This document shows positions 1 to 6,786 of a stretch of DNA of 17,580 bases, piece after piece. The position numbers and the translations under genes were made by a program. Source of the DNA: an uncultured Oscillibacter sp. GTDB taxonomy: Bacteria > Bacillota > Clostridia > Oscillospirales > Oscillospiraceae. Numbering within the stretch: the stretch's first letter is position 1; the number at the start of each line of letters is the position of its first letter. The notes under the pieces were generated by a model. It was not told where the DNA came from. It saw only the letters and a list, made by a program, of their open reading frames with translations, and did no database searches. The stretch lies in contig CAMHBH010000031.1 in the NCBI GenBank assembly GCA_946183175.1, positions 1 through 17,580 of the forward strand, given 5' to 3'.

Positions 1-157
1 AAACGGAGACTATAAGCGGAGAGCAACCGCCGAAGAAACGCCGGGGGCGTCCGCCAAAGGCGGAGGCGGAGACTGTAATTGTAGACGAAGCGCCGAAAGC
101 GGAAACGGAGACTATAAGCGGAGAGCAACCGCCGAAGAAACGCCGGGGGCGTCCGCC
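1..157 (+). repeat. Two direct repeats, 102-bp period, encoding AT-hook units
   Basis: Bases 1-55 recur exactly at 103-157, an offset of 102 bp or 34 codons, so the repeat keeps the reading frame. The window begins inside the array and more copies may lie upstream. The near identity at DNA level suggests a recent duplication. Confidence 0.85.
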
Positions 158-191
158 GAAAAACGCGGGCGGGAACGGAGGCGAAACATGA
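1..191 (+). CDS. 3' end of upstream gene, AT-hook tail; probably exodeoxyribonuclease VII large subunit (XseA)
   Basis: Partial: only the last 62 codons are inside the window, read in the frame starting at base 3 and ending at TGA 189-191. The visible protein is low-complexity and highly charged. It contains two copies of a KKRRGRPPK segment, each with the GRP core of an AT-hook, the short motif that inserts into the minor groove of AT-rich DNA. Each copy is preceded by the same TETISGEQPP stretch, so the tail consists of two 34-residue repeats. The stop codon overlaps the xseB start in an ATGA, which implies translational coupling. In most bacteria the gene directly upstream of xseB in such an arrangement is xseA, so XseA is the best guess. 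No XseA core domain is visible, however, and AT-hooks are not a usual part of that family. The identity therefore rests on position alone. Confidence 0.5.
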   Translation, partial: TETISGEQPPKKRRGRPPKAEAETVIVDEAPKAETETISGEQPPKKRRGRPPKNAGGNGGET

Positions 192-415
192 CTTTTGAGC
201 AGAAGCTGGGGCGTTTAGAGGAAATCGTAGCGCGGCTGGAGCGCGGCGACGCGCCGTTAGCGGATTCCCTGACGCTGTTCGAGGAAGGGACGGCGCTGAT
301 TGCGGACTGTTCCGGGGAACTCGACCGCGCCGAACAGAAGGTAGTCAAGCTGATGAAGGGCCCCGACGGCGCGCCGATTGAGACGCCGTTCGCGGGCGGG
401 GAGGAGCCGGCATGA
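188..415 (+). CDS. xseB: Exodeoxyribonuclease VII small subunit
   Basis: Small subunit of exodeoxyribonuclease VII, the cytoplasmic nuclease that degrades single-stranded DNA from either end; several small subunits bind each large subunit. The 75-residue length is typical. The sequence has the family pattern: an N-terminal TFEQKLGRLEEIV helix, then LERGDAPLADSLTLFEEG, then a second helix ending around LDRAEQKV. The ATG at 188 overlaps the upstream stop (ATGA), and its own TGA at 413-415 overlaps the ispA start, again as ATGA. The three genes are therefore probably translated as a coupled unit. The xseB-ispA order is common in Firmicutes and in proteobacteria. The C-terminal 20 residues are an unremarkable Gly/Pro/Glu tail. 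Confidence 0.95.
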   Translation: MTFEQKLGRLEEIVARLERGDAPLADSLTLFEEGTALIADCSGELDRAEQKVVKLMKGPDGAPIETPFAGGEEPA

Positions 416-1278
416 ATTTCGCGCGACAGTACGACGAGTACCGGGAGGCGGTGGAGGCGTATTTGGGCGGGCTGTTCGCGGAGAAAACGCCGTGGGCCGA
501 CCTGTACGAGTCCATGCGCTACAGTCTGCTGGCGGGCGGGAAGCGTATCCGGCCCGTACTGACGCTCGCCTTCGCGGCGGCGGGCAGGGCCGACTGGCGG
601 CGGGCGTTGCCGGTGGGCTGTGCGCTCGAACTCGTCCACACCTACTCCCTGATTCACGACGACTTACCCTGTATGGACAACGACGACTTCCGGCGGGGGC
701 GTCCGGCGAATCACAAGGCCTACGGGGAGACTTTAGCCGTACTCGCCGGGGACGCGCTACAGTCGGAGGCATTCCGGCTGATTGCGGGCGCGCCGGGCCT
801 CGACGCCGAAACCCGGATAGCGTGTGTTCGGATACTGTCGGGGGCGTGCGGGGCGTCGGGCATGGTCGCCGGACAGGTACTCGATACGCTTCACGCGCCC
901 AAAACCCCGGACGAACTCCGGGAAGTCCACCGCCTGAAAACGGGCGCGATGATTGCGGGGAGCTGTCAATTAGGCGCGGCGGTGTCGGGGGCCCCCGGAC
1001 TGCTGGCGGCGGCGGCGGAGTACGGGCACGGAATCGGGCTGGCGTTCCAGATTCGCGACGACGTGCTCGACGTGACCGCCGACGCGGCGGAGTTCGGGAA
1101 GCCGATAGGTTCCGACAGGGAGAGCGGCAAAGTGACCTACGTCGACCTGTACGGCGTGGAGAAGTGCGGCGAACTGGTACGGGACTGTACCGAGGGGGCA
1201 GTCGCGGCCGTGTCGGCCTACGACGGCGACGGATTCCTCGCGGAATTGGCCCGTTCCCTGTCCGCGCGGCGCAAATAG
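412..1278 (+). CDS. ispA: Polyprenyl (farnesyl) diphosphate synthase
   Basis: Class I trans-prenyltransferase that condenses isopentenyl diphosphate with dimethylallyl and geranyl diphosphate to give farnesyl diphosphate, the precursor of undecaprenyl phosphate and quinones. Its 288 residues match the short-chain family. The first aspartate-rich motif, DDLPCMD, is at residues 83-89 and is followed by RRGRP. The second, DDVLD, is at 216-220 after FQIR. The substrate-binding GGKRIRP is at 42-48. Tyr78, five residues before the first motif, is the bulky residue that limits chain length in FPP synthases of the IspA type, which favours a C15 product; this is inference. The ATG at 412 overlaps the xseB stop. 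The next gene is on the other strand, so no dxs follows directly as it does in many bacteria. Confidence 0.93.
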   Translation: MNFARQYDEYREAVEAYLGGLFAEKTPWADLYESMRYSLLAGGKRIRPVLTLAFAAAGRADWRRALPVGCALELVHTYSLIHDDLPCMDNDDFRRGRPANHKAYGETLAVLAGDALQSEAFRLIAGAPGLDAETRIACVRILSGACGASGMVAGQVLDTLHAPKTPDELREVHRLKTGAMIAGSCQLGAAVSGAPGLLAAAAEYGHGIGLAFQIRDDVLDVTADAAEFGKPIGSDRESGKVTYVDLYGVEKCGELVRDCTEGAVAAVSAYDGDGFLAELARSLSARRK

Positions 1279-1280
1279 GC

Positions 1281-1309
1281 AACAAAAACCCGGCCCTGTA
1301 TGGGGCCGG
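1281..1309 (-). terminator. Rho-independent terminator of the YhhN-like gene, possibly bidirectional
   Basis: A 7-bp GC stem (CCGGCCC 1290-1296 with GGGCCGG 1303-1309) encloses a 6-nt loop. Read on the minus strand the stem is followed by TTTTTGTT (1288-1281), the classic U-tract. In the plus direction after ispA the downstream sequence has no clear T-run, so termination of ispA here is less certain. Confidence 0.75.
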
Positions 1310-1345
1310 AGGCATTTCTAGCGTTCCCCGTGCGGGCCGGAAGCG

Positions 1346-2026
1346 TTACACGCGGATTCTCTCCGCGTAGGACAGCACAATCAGCACTTGCGCGGGTACG
1401 TAGAACGTCCAGACGGCGAGTTTCGCGGCCCATTGGGCGAGCGTCCCCGCCGGAAGCATGATTTCTAACGCGACGCTGATATCTCCGATAAAGAAGCAAG
1501 TCAGGCCGAGCGCGAACAGCAACGCCGCGAAAGTTTTGTCCGTACGGCGCGCGAGCCACGCGCATACCGCGTTGGCCCCGACGAGGGTCAGGTTGAACAG
1601 GCCGAGCGCATTCGGGAACGTCAGAAGTCCGATTGCCCGCGCGAACAGCAACGCCGCGACGAGTAAGGCCGCGCGCACGCACAGGTTGCGGAAGTCGGGG
1701 CGCAGATAGGCGGCGTAGATTATCTCCACGGTACAGAAGCAGGCGAAGCCCGGAATATACATACTCTCCCCGCCCGTGAGGGTCAGGAAAATGTCGGCGA
1801 CGCAGTTGACCAGCAGGGCGCAGAAAATGAGCGCCTCGTGCCGGTAGGACGGCGAGAAGCCGTAGCGCCAGAAAAGGTGTGCGCCCATGACGGTGTTGCC
1901 GAGAATCGCCGAGTACATGATACACTTTGTGAGCTGTACGGGCATGGTGAACTCCGCGACTTTAATCGCGACGAAAATCAGGGCCTCGAACGCCAGGTAA
2001 ACGCGAATGTCCTTACGCTGTAGCAA
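1346..2026 (-). CDS. YhhN/TMEM86-like multi-pass membrane protein
   Basis: A 226-residue protein made almost entirely of hydrophobic helices, about seven to eight by eye. The layout resembles the YhhN family, whose animal members (TMEM86) are lysoplasmalogenases: an early QLTKCIMY, a helix ending in ADIFLTL, a helix with FFIGDISVALE, and a last helix near YVPAQVLIVLS. The paired acidic residues in the ADI and GDI segments are where the family keeps its conserved aspartates. The chosen start is TTG 2026, nine bases after GGGAGG on the minus strand and about 25 bases after a good promoter. An in-frame ATG at 2161 would put the 5' end upstream of that promoter and inside the divergent pdaA gene, so it is rejected. 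Family assignment is from pattern only; the substrate is unknown. It appears monocistronic. Confidence 0.6.
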   Translation of the reverse strand: MLQRKDIRVYLAFEALIFVAIKVAEFTMPVQLTKCIMYSAILGNTVMGAHLFWRYGFSPSYRHEALIFCALLVNCVADIFLTLTGGESMYIPGFACFCTVEIIYAAYLRPDFRNLCVRAALLVAALLFARAIGLLTFPNALGLFNLTLVGANAVCAWLARRTDKTFAALLFALGLTCFFIGDISVALEIMLPAGTLAQWAAKLAVWTFYVPAQVLIVLSYAERIRV

Positions 2027-2056
2027 TGCAGGATTCCTCCCTTTCCGTTTTTTACC

Positions 2057-2085
2057 ATGATAGCGGAAAATCGCGCAAATTGCAA
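2057..2085 (-). promoter_or_regulatory. Sigma-A type promoter of the YhhN-like gene
   Basis: On the minus strand there is a TTGCAA -35 (2085-2080), a 17-bp spacer and a TATCAT -10 (2062-2057). Transcription would begin near 2050, giving a short leader that contains the GGAGG before TTG 2026. Confidence 0.7.
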
Positions 2086-2100
2086 CCGAAAGTTTTCCGC

Positions 2101-2129
2101 GCATAGTTTGCGGATTTCGCGGCATGATA
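2101..2129 (+). promoter_or_regulatory. Sigma-G-like (forespore) promoter of pdaA
   Basis: GCATA (2101-2105), a 17-bp spacer, then CATGATA (2123-2129). These fit the forespore sigma-G pattern (GnATR, 17-18 bp, CATnnTA). No sigma-A promoter of comparable quality is seen before pdaA. In Bacillus subtilis pdaA is a sigma-G gene, so the family and promoter readings support each other. The start site would fall near 2136, just upstream of the AAGGGGG ribosome binding site. Confidence 0.55.
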
Positions 2130-2159
2130 TCGGTTACTGAAACTAAGGGGGTTACCGTC

Positions 2160-2981
2160 ATGCCGCGTTCGCGCCGACGTTTGCTGTTCTACGTCCTTTT
2201 GCCGCTGACATTCGTGTTACTATTCGCCGTCCTGTACCGCAACGGCAGACAGAAAGTGTCCGTCGTTACGGGTTCGGCGGCGGTTCCGGCGTCCGCCGCG
2301 AACTGGGGGCTGTCCTTCCCGAAAGAGGGCGGGACGCCCGTCGGCAACGCCACGCAAGAGGAGTTGTCGCGCTACGACGCCCACTTTCTGGGCGACACCG
2401 GAAAGCGCGTGCTGTACCTGACGTTCGACTGTGGCTACGAGAACGGCTACACGAACCAAATCCTTGACGCGCTGAAGAAGCATAACGCCCCGGCGGCGTT
2501 TTTCGTCGTGGGGAACATGGTCGAGACGGCCCCGGATATCGTGCGGCGCATGGGCGACGAGGGGCACATCGTCGGGAATCACACGTACCACCACCCGGAC
2601 ATGTCGAAAATCGCCGCGCAGGAGGATTTCGAGCAGGAGCTGGAAAGCCTCGCGGCGCTCTACCGCGACACGACGGGCCGGGAGTTGTCGCACTACTACC
2701 GCCCGCCGCAGGGCAAGTACAGCGTGGAGAATTTGCGGCAGGCGCGGGCGCTGGGCTACAAAACTATTTTTTGGAGTTTGGCCTACGTCGACTGGTACCA
2801 GGACAAGCAGCCGACGCACGAAGAGGCCTACGGAAAGCTGTTGCCGCGCATTCACGACGGCGCAATCGTGTTGTTGCACTCGACTTCCCGCACGAACGCC
2901 GAGATTTTAGACGACCTTCTGACGCGCTGGGAAGAAATGGGATTCACATTCGCCTCGCTGGACGAACTGCCCGCGACATGA
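2160..2981 (+). CDS. pdaA: Spore-cortex polysaccharide deacetylase (PdaA-type, muramic delta-lactam synthesis)
   Basis: A carbohydrate esterase 4 enzyme. PdaA removes the N-acetyl group from muramic acid that has lost its stem peptide, leading to the muramic-delta-lactam of the spore cortex that marks it for germination enzymes. The 273-residue protein has a short basic N-terminus, one membrane anchor (about residues 8-26), and the PdaA-type NWGLSFP segment (48-54). Metal and catalytic motif 1 is TFDCGYENGY (88-97), motif 2 HTYHHPD (141-147), then RPPQG (181-185), DW (211-212) and LLH (238-240). Ordinary CE4 enzymes have TFDDG at motif 1. PdaA enzymes have TFDNG there, and this one has Cys, so the substitution position matches the PdaA subgroup. 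The start is ATG 2160, eight bases after AAGGGGG; an ATG at 2124 lies within the promoter. Confidence 0.88.
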   Translation: MPRSRRRLLFYVLLPLTFVLLFAVLYRNGRQKVSVVTGSAAVPASAANWGLSFPKEGGTPVGNATQEELSRYDAHFLGDTGKRVLYLTFDCGYENGYTNQILDALKKHNAPAAFFVVGNMVETAPDIVRRMGDEGHIVGNHTYHHPDMSKIAAQEDFEQELESLAALYRDTTGRELSHYYRPPQGKYSVENLRQARALGYKTIFWSLAYVDWYQDKQPTHEEAYGKLLPRIHDGAIVLLHSTSRTNAEILDDLLTRWEEMGFTFASLDELPAT

Positions 2982-2985
2982 ACAG

Positions 2986-3025
2986 GGACGCGTAGCCAAT
3001 CGGTTACGCGTCCTCCTCTTCTTCC
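2986..3025 (+). terminator. Probable terminator of pdaA overlapping the end of the convergent gene
   Basis: A 12-bp stem with one G-T pair (GGACGCGTAGCC 2986-2997, GGTTACGCGTCC 3002-3013) and an AATC loop, starting four bases after the pdaA stop. It is followed on the plus strand by a pyrimidine run, TCCTCTTCTTCC. The right arm includes the stop codon and last codons of the minus-strand membrane gene, so the two convergent genes share this element. Confidence 0.6.
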
Positions 3026-3810
3026 ATATCGTAGAGCCAATCCGCATAGAGCAACAGTACGGACAGCGCGGTACCGGAGGCGAGCGGCCCGGCGACGAAG
3101 AGCAGTACAAAGCGCGCGACTTGCCGCAAAGCGCCCCATTCGCCCCACATCAGGAGCAGGACGCCGACGAGGAGTGTCAGCAGGGCGCGGAGGAGTTTCC
3201 GGTAGGCGGAGAGGCCGACGCGGTTTTCGAGGCGCAAGGGGTAGCGCGACAGCGCGCAGAGTACGGCCCCGATAAGCCCGGGCAGGAGCGCCCGGACAAG
3301 CGCCGAGAGTACGGACGGCATGCGGGCTGTCAGGATGTTGAGCGGGTAAATGAGCAGGACGCCGCAAAAGACATGAATCAGCGCGTAGAGCAGGGCGCAC
3401 AGGGACGCGAGGCGGTTTTGCGCGGGGGCGTCGCGGGTTTGGGACCAGAGTACGTCGCGGAAGCGGGGTTCGGAGTTCGGGACAGCTTTTCGTATTGTTG
3501 CCGCCGGGGCCTTGCGGGTTTGCGGGACTTGCGGGGCCTTGCGCGGTGTCGGTGCCGCCGGAACTTTCCGGGGTTGCGATATTTGCGGGGTCTTGCGCGG
3601 TGTCGGTGCCGCCGGGGGCTTGCGAATCGGCGACGCCTGCGGAACCTTACGGGGCGCGGTGACTTGCGGCGGCGGATACGTGCGGGGCTGTGGCGGGTAG
3701 GCGCGGGATTGGGGAGTAGTCGGCGGCGGGTACGGCGCTTGCGGCGGATACGAACGGGGCCGCACGGGCGGACGCCGCTGGGGTGTCTGGCCCTGTCGTC
3801 TGTTCTCCAT
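3004..3810 (-). CDS. Proline-rich membrane protein of unknown function, coupled to prfC
   Basis: I do not recognise this 268-residue protein. Residues 1-118 are basic and proline-rich with no predicted fold: Tyr-Pro-Pro motifs at about 20-47, then repeated PRKxPQ and PAAPTPRK units at about 53-110. From residue 133 it becomes a membrane domain with four likely helices (about 136-158, 168-188, 206-223 and 231-256) and ends in an acidic MEEEEDA tail. The basic, disordered N-terminus probably faces the cytoplasm and could bind acidic partners or nucleic acid; that is inference. The ATG at 3810 lies 11 bases past the prfC stop, and its AAGGGG ribosome binding site overlaps that stop, so the two genes should be cotranscribed and possibly coupled. 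Gene context with prfC gives no clear functional hint. Confidence 0.75.
   Translation of the reverse strand: MENRRQGQTPQRRPPVRPRSYPPQAPYPPPTTPQSRAYPPQPRTYPPPQVTAPRKVPQASPIRKPPAAPTPRKTPQISQPRKVPAAPTPRKAPQVPQTRKAPAATIRKAVPNSEPRFRDVLWSQTRDAPAQNRLASLCALLYALIHVFCGVLLIYPLNILTARMPSVLSALVRALLPGLIGAVLCALSRYPLRLENRVGLSAYRKLLRALLTLLVGVLLLMWGEWGALRQVARFVLLFVAGPLASGTALSVLLLYADWLYDMEEEEDA
3538..3615 (-). repeat. 54-bp direct repeat in the Pro-rich coding region
   Basis: The same 24 bases occur at 3538-3561 and 3592-3615, 54 bp (18 codons) apart, encoding the repeated PAAPTPRK units of the membrane protein. Flanking bases are diverged copies, so the N-terminal region grew by in-frame duplication. Confidence 0.7.
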
Positions 3811-3821
3811 CGCGCGTCCCC

Positions 3822-5402
3822 TTACACCGACAGGTCAAGCGCCAATTCCAGGCCCGGGTTGTGTTTCGTCAGAAAGCCTACGCTCCATTCGCCCTCGAAG
3901 GCTATCAACAGACGTTCCCGGAAGTCCTCCAGCACGGCGGCCCCCGTACACAGTACGAGGTCGTCGGGCTTTCCGGGCAGTGCCGTCACGCGCCGGAGAT
4001 GGTCGAACGGCAAGCCCTCCATGCGTAACTCTACGCCGTACTCGCTCCGCATACGGTACTGGAACACGTCGAACTGCAACGTTCCCACGACGCCTACTAT
4101 CACCTCTTCCAGTCCGGCCCCGGGGCGCTTGAATATTTGGATAGCGCCCTCCTGCGCAATTTGCTCCGTACCTTTAATAAACTGCTTGCGCTTCATGGTG
4201 TCTTTCGGGGAGACGAGCATAAAATGTTCGGGCTCAAAGGTCGGGATTCCCTCGAAGCGGAATTTCTTCCCCGGGATGGTCACGGTGTCGCCGATTGCGA
4301 ACAGGCCCGGGTCGAATACGCCGATAATGTCCCCGGCGTAGGCCTCCTCCACGATTTCCCTTTCGGCGGCCATCATCTGCTGTGGCTGGCTGAGGCGGAG
4401 TTTCTTTCCGCTCTGGACGTGAAAGTATTCGTTCTCGCGCCGGAACTCCCCCGAACAGATACGCAGAAACGCGAGGCGGTCGCGGTGGGCCTTGTTCATG
4501 TTGGCCTGAATCTTGAACACGAACGCGGAGAAGTCCGGCGAAAAGGCGTCGACGGTTCCGGCGTCGGCCTGCCGCGACAGCGGCGGGGTCGTCATACGCA
4601 GGAACGCTTCCAGAAACGGCTCTACGCCGAAATTCGTCAGCGCGGAACCAAAGAATACCGGGGACAGCGTGCCGTCGCGAACCGCCGACAGGTCAAACTC
4701 CTGTCCGGCCTCCAACAGTTCGATTTCCTCCCGCAACGCGGCGGCGCGCTGTGCGCCTAGGACGGTATCGAGTTCGGGGTCACTGAGCGACAATTCCGTG
4801 ACGGCGGCCTTTTGGGCGTGGCTCCCGGCGCTGTAGAACAGTACCCGGTCGCGCTCGCGGTCGTAGACGCCCCGGAAGTCGCGCCCGGAACCGATGGGCC
4901 AATTGACCGCGCAGGTGCCGATTCCCAATTCCCGTTCGACTTCCTCGCAGAGTTCGAGCGGGTCGCGGGCGTCGCGGTCGAGCTTGTTAATAAAGGTGAA
5001 AATTGGGATACTCCGCAACGCGCACACGCGGAACAGTTTCCGCGTCTGGGGTTCGACGCCCTTCGCGCCGTCGATGACCATCACGGCGGAATCGGCGGCC
5101 ATTAACGTGCGGTAGGTGTCCTCGGAGAAATCCTGGTGTCCGGGGGTGTCCAGGATGTTGACACAGTAGCCGTCATGCTGGAACTGCATGACGGAGGAAG
5201 TCACGGAGATACCGCGCTGGCGTTCGATTTCCATCCAGTCGGAAGTCGCGGCGCGGGCGCGCTTGCCGCGTACTTCCCCCGCCTGCGCGATAGCCCCGCC
5301 GTAGAGCAACAGTTTTTCGGTTAGCGTGGTTTTTCCGGCGTCGGGGTGGGAGATGATAGCGAATGTCCGGCGCCGGGCGATTTCCTCTTGGAGTGTTGGC
5401 AT
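3822..5402 (-). CDS. prfC: Peptide chain release factor 3
   Basis: Translational GTPase RF3, which removes RF1 and RF2 from the ribosome after peptide release. The 526 residues match the family (about 529 in E. coli). G1 is SHPDAGKT (18-25), switch I is near RGISVTSSVMQF (63-74), G3 is DTPGH (85-89) and G4 is NKLD (139-142). The C-terminal half continues into the EF-G-like domain II and RF3 C-terminal domain without a break. The start is ATG 5402, five bases after AGGAGG (5413-5408). A longer in-frame extension to 5507 would run through the promoter and encodes nothing conserved. The gene is transcribed away from the ROK kinase gene and followed 11 bases later by the proline-rich membrane protein gene. 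Confidence 0.96.
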   Translation of the reverse strand: MPTLQEEIARRRTFAIISHPDAGKTTLTEKLLLYGGAIAQAGEVRGKRARAATSDWMEIERQRGISVTSSVMQFQHDGYCVNILDTPGHQDFSEDTYRTLMAADSAVMVIDGAKGVEPQTRKLFRVCALRSIPIFTFINKLDRDARDPLELCEEVERELGIGTCAVNWPIGSGRDFRGVYDRERDRVLFYSAGSHAQKAAVTELSLSDPELDTVLGAQRAAALREEIELLEAGQEFDLSAVRDGTLSPVFFGSALTNFGVEPFLEAFLRMTTPPLSRQADAGTVDAFSPDFSAFVFKIQANMNKAHRDRLAFLRICSGEFRRENEYFHVQSGKKLRLSQPQQMMAAEREIVEEAYAGDIIGVFDPGLFAIGDTVTIPGKKFRFEGIPTFEPEHFMLVSPKDTMKRKQFIKGTEQIAQEGAIQIFKRPGAGLEEVIVGVVGTLQFDVFQYRMRSEYGVELRMEGLPFDHLRRVTALPGKPDDLVLCTGAAVLEDFRERLLIAFEGEWSVGFLTKHNPGLELALDLSV

Positions 5403-5434
5403 GTCGGCCTCCTGTGGCAATGATTTTGCGCTAG

Positions 5435-5463
5435 AGTGTACCACAAATTCCCGCGCGTTGCAA
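5435..5463 (-). promoter_or_regulatory. Promoter of prfC
   Basis: On the minus strand TTGCAA (5463-5458), a 17-bp spacer and TACACT (5440-5435) precede the AGGAGG of prfC. Its -35 box is only 15 bp from the -35 box of the divergent ROK kinase promoter, so the two polymerase sites lie back to back. Confidence 0.7.
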
Positions 5464-5478
5464 GGGGCGAAAAAGCCG

Positions 5479-5509
5479 TTGCAATTCCCGGCGGGATATG
5501 GTACCATAT
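5479..5509 (+). promoter_or_regulatory. Promoter with overlapping palindromic operator, ROK kinase gene
   Basis: TTGCAA (5479-5484), a 17-bp spacer and TACCAT (5502-5507) form a sigma-A type promoter. A perfect 14-bp palindrome, ATATGGTACCATAT (5496-5509), covers the -10 box; allowing one mismatched pair it extends to 20 bp (5493-5512). A dimeric repressor bound here would block polymerase. The regulator is not identified. Confidence 0.6.
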
Positions 5510-5554
5510 TCCATCATAAACCGTATACGTGGCGAACATAACGGAGGGCTGTAT

Positions 5555-6496
5555 ATGAAGAAGTACGGTTACGGCGTAGACCTCGGCGGGACGACCTGCA
5601 AGCTGGGCCTGTTCGAGAGCGACGGCACGCTCGTCGAGAAGTGGGAGATTCCCACGGACGTTTCCGACAGCGGCTCGCGGATTCTGCCGGATATCGCAGC
5701 CGCCATTCAAGGCAACATGAAAAACCACGACCTGACCGCCAAGGACGTTTGCGGCGTGGGAATCGGCGTGCCGGGCGCGGTCAACGCCGACGGCGTCGTG
5801 AACCGCTGCGTAAACCTCGGCTGGGGCGTGGTGGACGTGCGCGGGGAGCTGTCGAAACTCTCGGGGCTTCCGGTGCGCGTGGGCAACGACGCGAATATAG
5901 CCGCGCTGGGCGAGGCGTGGATGGGTGCCGGACAGGGCTTCCGGAGTATCGTCATGGTGACGCTCGGGACGGGCGTCGGCGGCGGAATCGTCCTTGACGG
6001 GAAAATCCTCAACGGGAGCACCGGGGCCGCCGGGGAAATGGGACATATCCGCGTGAACCCGAAGGAGACCGTGCCGTGCAACTGCGGAAACCGGGGCTGT
6101 CTGGAGCAGTACGCGTCGGCGACGGGCGTCGTGCGCGTGGCGAAAATGCGCATGGAGCAGTACAAGAAAGTAACGGCGCTGAAGAAGTTCGACCCGCTGA
6201 CGGCGAAGGACGTGTTTGACGAGGCGAAGAACGGCGACGCGCTGGCGGGGGATGTCGTCAAAGAAGTGTGTACGCTGTTGGGCGGGGCGATTGCGACCGT
6301 CTGCAATGTGGTGAACCCCGACGCCGTACTGCTCGGCGGCGGCGTCTCGAAGGCCGGACTGATTCTGTTGGGCGCGTTAGAGGAAGGCTTCCACCAGGGC
6401 GTTTTCCACGCCTGCCGGGATACCAAGATTCTGCTTGCCACGCTCGGCAATGACGCCGGAATCTACGGCGGCGTGCGGCTGGCGTTCGACGAATAA
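5555..6496 (+). CDS. ROK-family sugar kinase, probable glucokinase
   Basis: Cytoplasmic ATP-dependent hexose kinase of the ROK family; in Firmicutes this subgroup usually acts as the glucokinase that makes glucose 6-phosphate. Its 313 residues include the N-terminal phosphate-binding VDLGGTTCKLG (8-18), the second phosphate loop LGTGVGGG (137-144), catalytic aspartate Asp112 in GNDAN, the EMGH signature (161-164), and the zinc site CNCGNRGC (175-182) followed by LEQYAS. No N-terminal helix-turn-helix is present, so this is a kinase and not a NagC/XylR-type repressor. The start is ATG 5555, six bases after GGAGGG; a more upstream ATG at 5498 is inside the promoter. The small membrane gene and comFC follow closely. 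Sugar specificity cannot be decided from sequence alone. Confidence 0.9.
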   Translation: MKKYGYGVDLGGTTCKLGLFESDGTLVEKWEIPTDVSDSGSRILPDIAAAIQGNMKNHDLTAKDVCGVGIGVPGAVNADGVVNRCVNLGWGVVDVRGELSKLSGLPVRVGNDANIAALGEAWMGAGQGFRSIVMVTLGTGVGGGIVLDGKILNGSTGAAGEMGHIRVNPKETVPCNCGNRGCLEQYASATGVVRVAKMRMEQYKKVTALKKFDPLTAKDVFDEAKNGDALAGDVVKEVCTLLGGAIATVCNVVNPDAVLLGGGVSKAGLILLGALEEGFHQGVFHACRDTKILLATLGNDAGIYGGVRLAFDE

Positions 6497-6511
6497 CGGG
6501 GGGTGTTGTGT

Positions 6512-6784
6512 ATGGGCGCGTCTGTCACGGTCGACCTGCCCGACGAACTGCGCGACGCCTACGAGGCCGCGAACCGCGTACCCCTCGGACTGGCTGTTTT
6601 CGCGTTCCTGTGCCTGTCGGCGCTGGGCGTACTCTGCCTGCTGAAACCGGAAACCGTCTGGCAGTTTCAACACCTCTGGACTGTCCGGGGCGGGGAACCC
6701 ACGGGCCATTACATCGTCGGTACAAGAATCGCGGGCGGTATCTGTATCGTCGCGGGCGTGTTCTGTCTGGCGGCGGCGTTCTAA
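6512..6784 (+). CDS. Small two-helix membrane protein, DUF6199-like
   Basis: A 90-residue protein with an amphipathic N-terminus, one membrane helix near residues 24-44, a short soluble segment, and a second helix near 72-89. The linker, with PETVWQFQHLWTVRGGEPTG and then a TRIAGG helix start, resembles small proteins annotated as DUF6199, for which no function is established; this is a pattern judgement. The GTG at 6503 is possible, but the GGGGGG run at 6498-6503 acts as a ribosome binding site eight to nine bases before ATG 6512, so ATG is preferred. The start lies 15 bases after the ROK kinase stop, and the stop is two bases before the comFC start, so the three genes look like one transcription unit. 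Confidence 0.65.
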   Translation: MGASVTVDLPDELRDAYEAANRVPLGLAVFAFLCLSALGVLCLLKPETVWQFQHLWTVRGGEPTGHYIVGTRIAGGICIVAGVFCLAAAF

Positions 6785-6786
6785 CC

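Noticed and set aside
257..1315. Long minus-strand open frame opposite xseB and ispA (352 codons)
   Set aside because: Arg/Pro-rich composition from reading GC-rich coding DNA backwards, no domain pattern, and the plus strand holds two well-supported genes.
3121..4341. 406-codon plus-strand open frame
   Set aside because: It runs antisense to the membrane protein gene and to prfC, has no recognisable motif and no ribosome binding site; prfC is unmistakable.
5403..5507. N-terminal extension of prfC to 5507
   Set aside because: It would cross the prfC promoter; the extension is not RF3-like and ATG 5402 has AGGAGG at ideal spacing.
5555..6496. ROK-family transcriptional repressor
   Set aside because: There is no N-terminal DNA-binding domain; the protein begins directly with the kinase phosphate loop.
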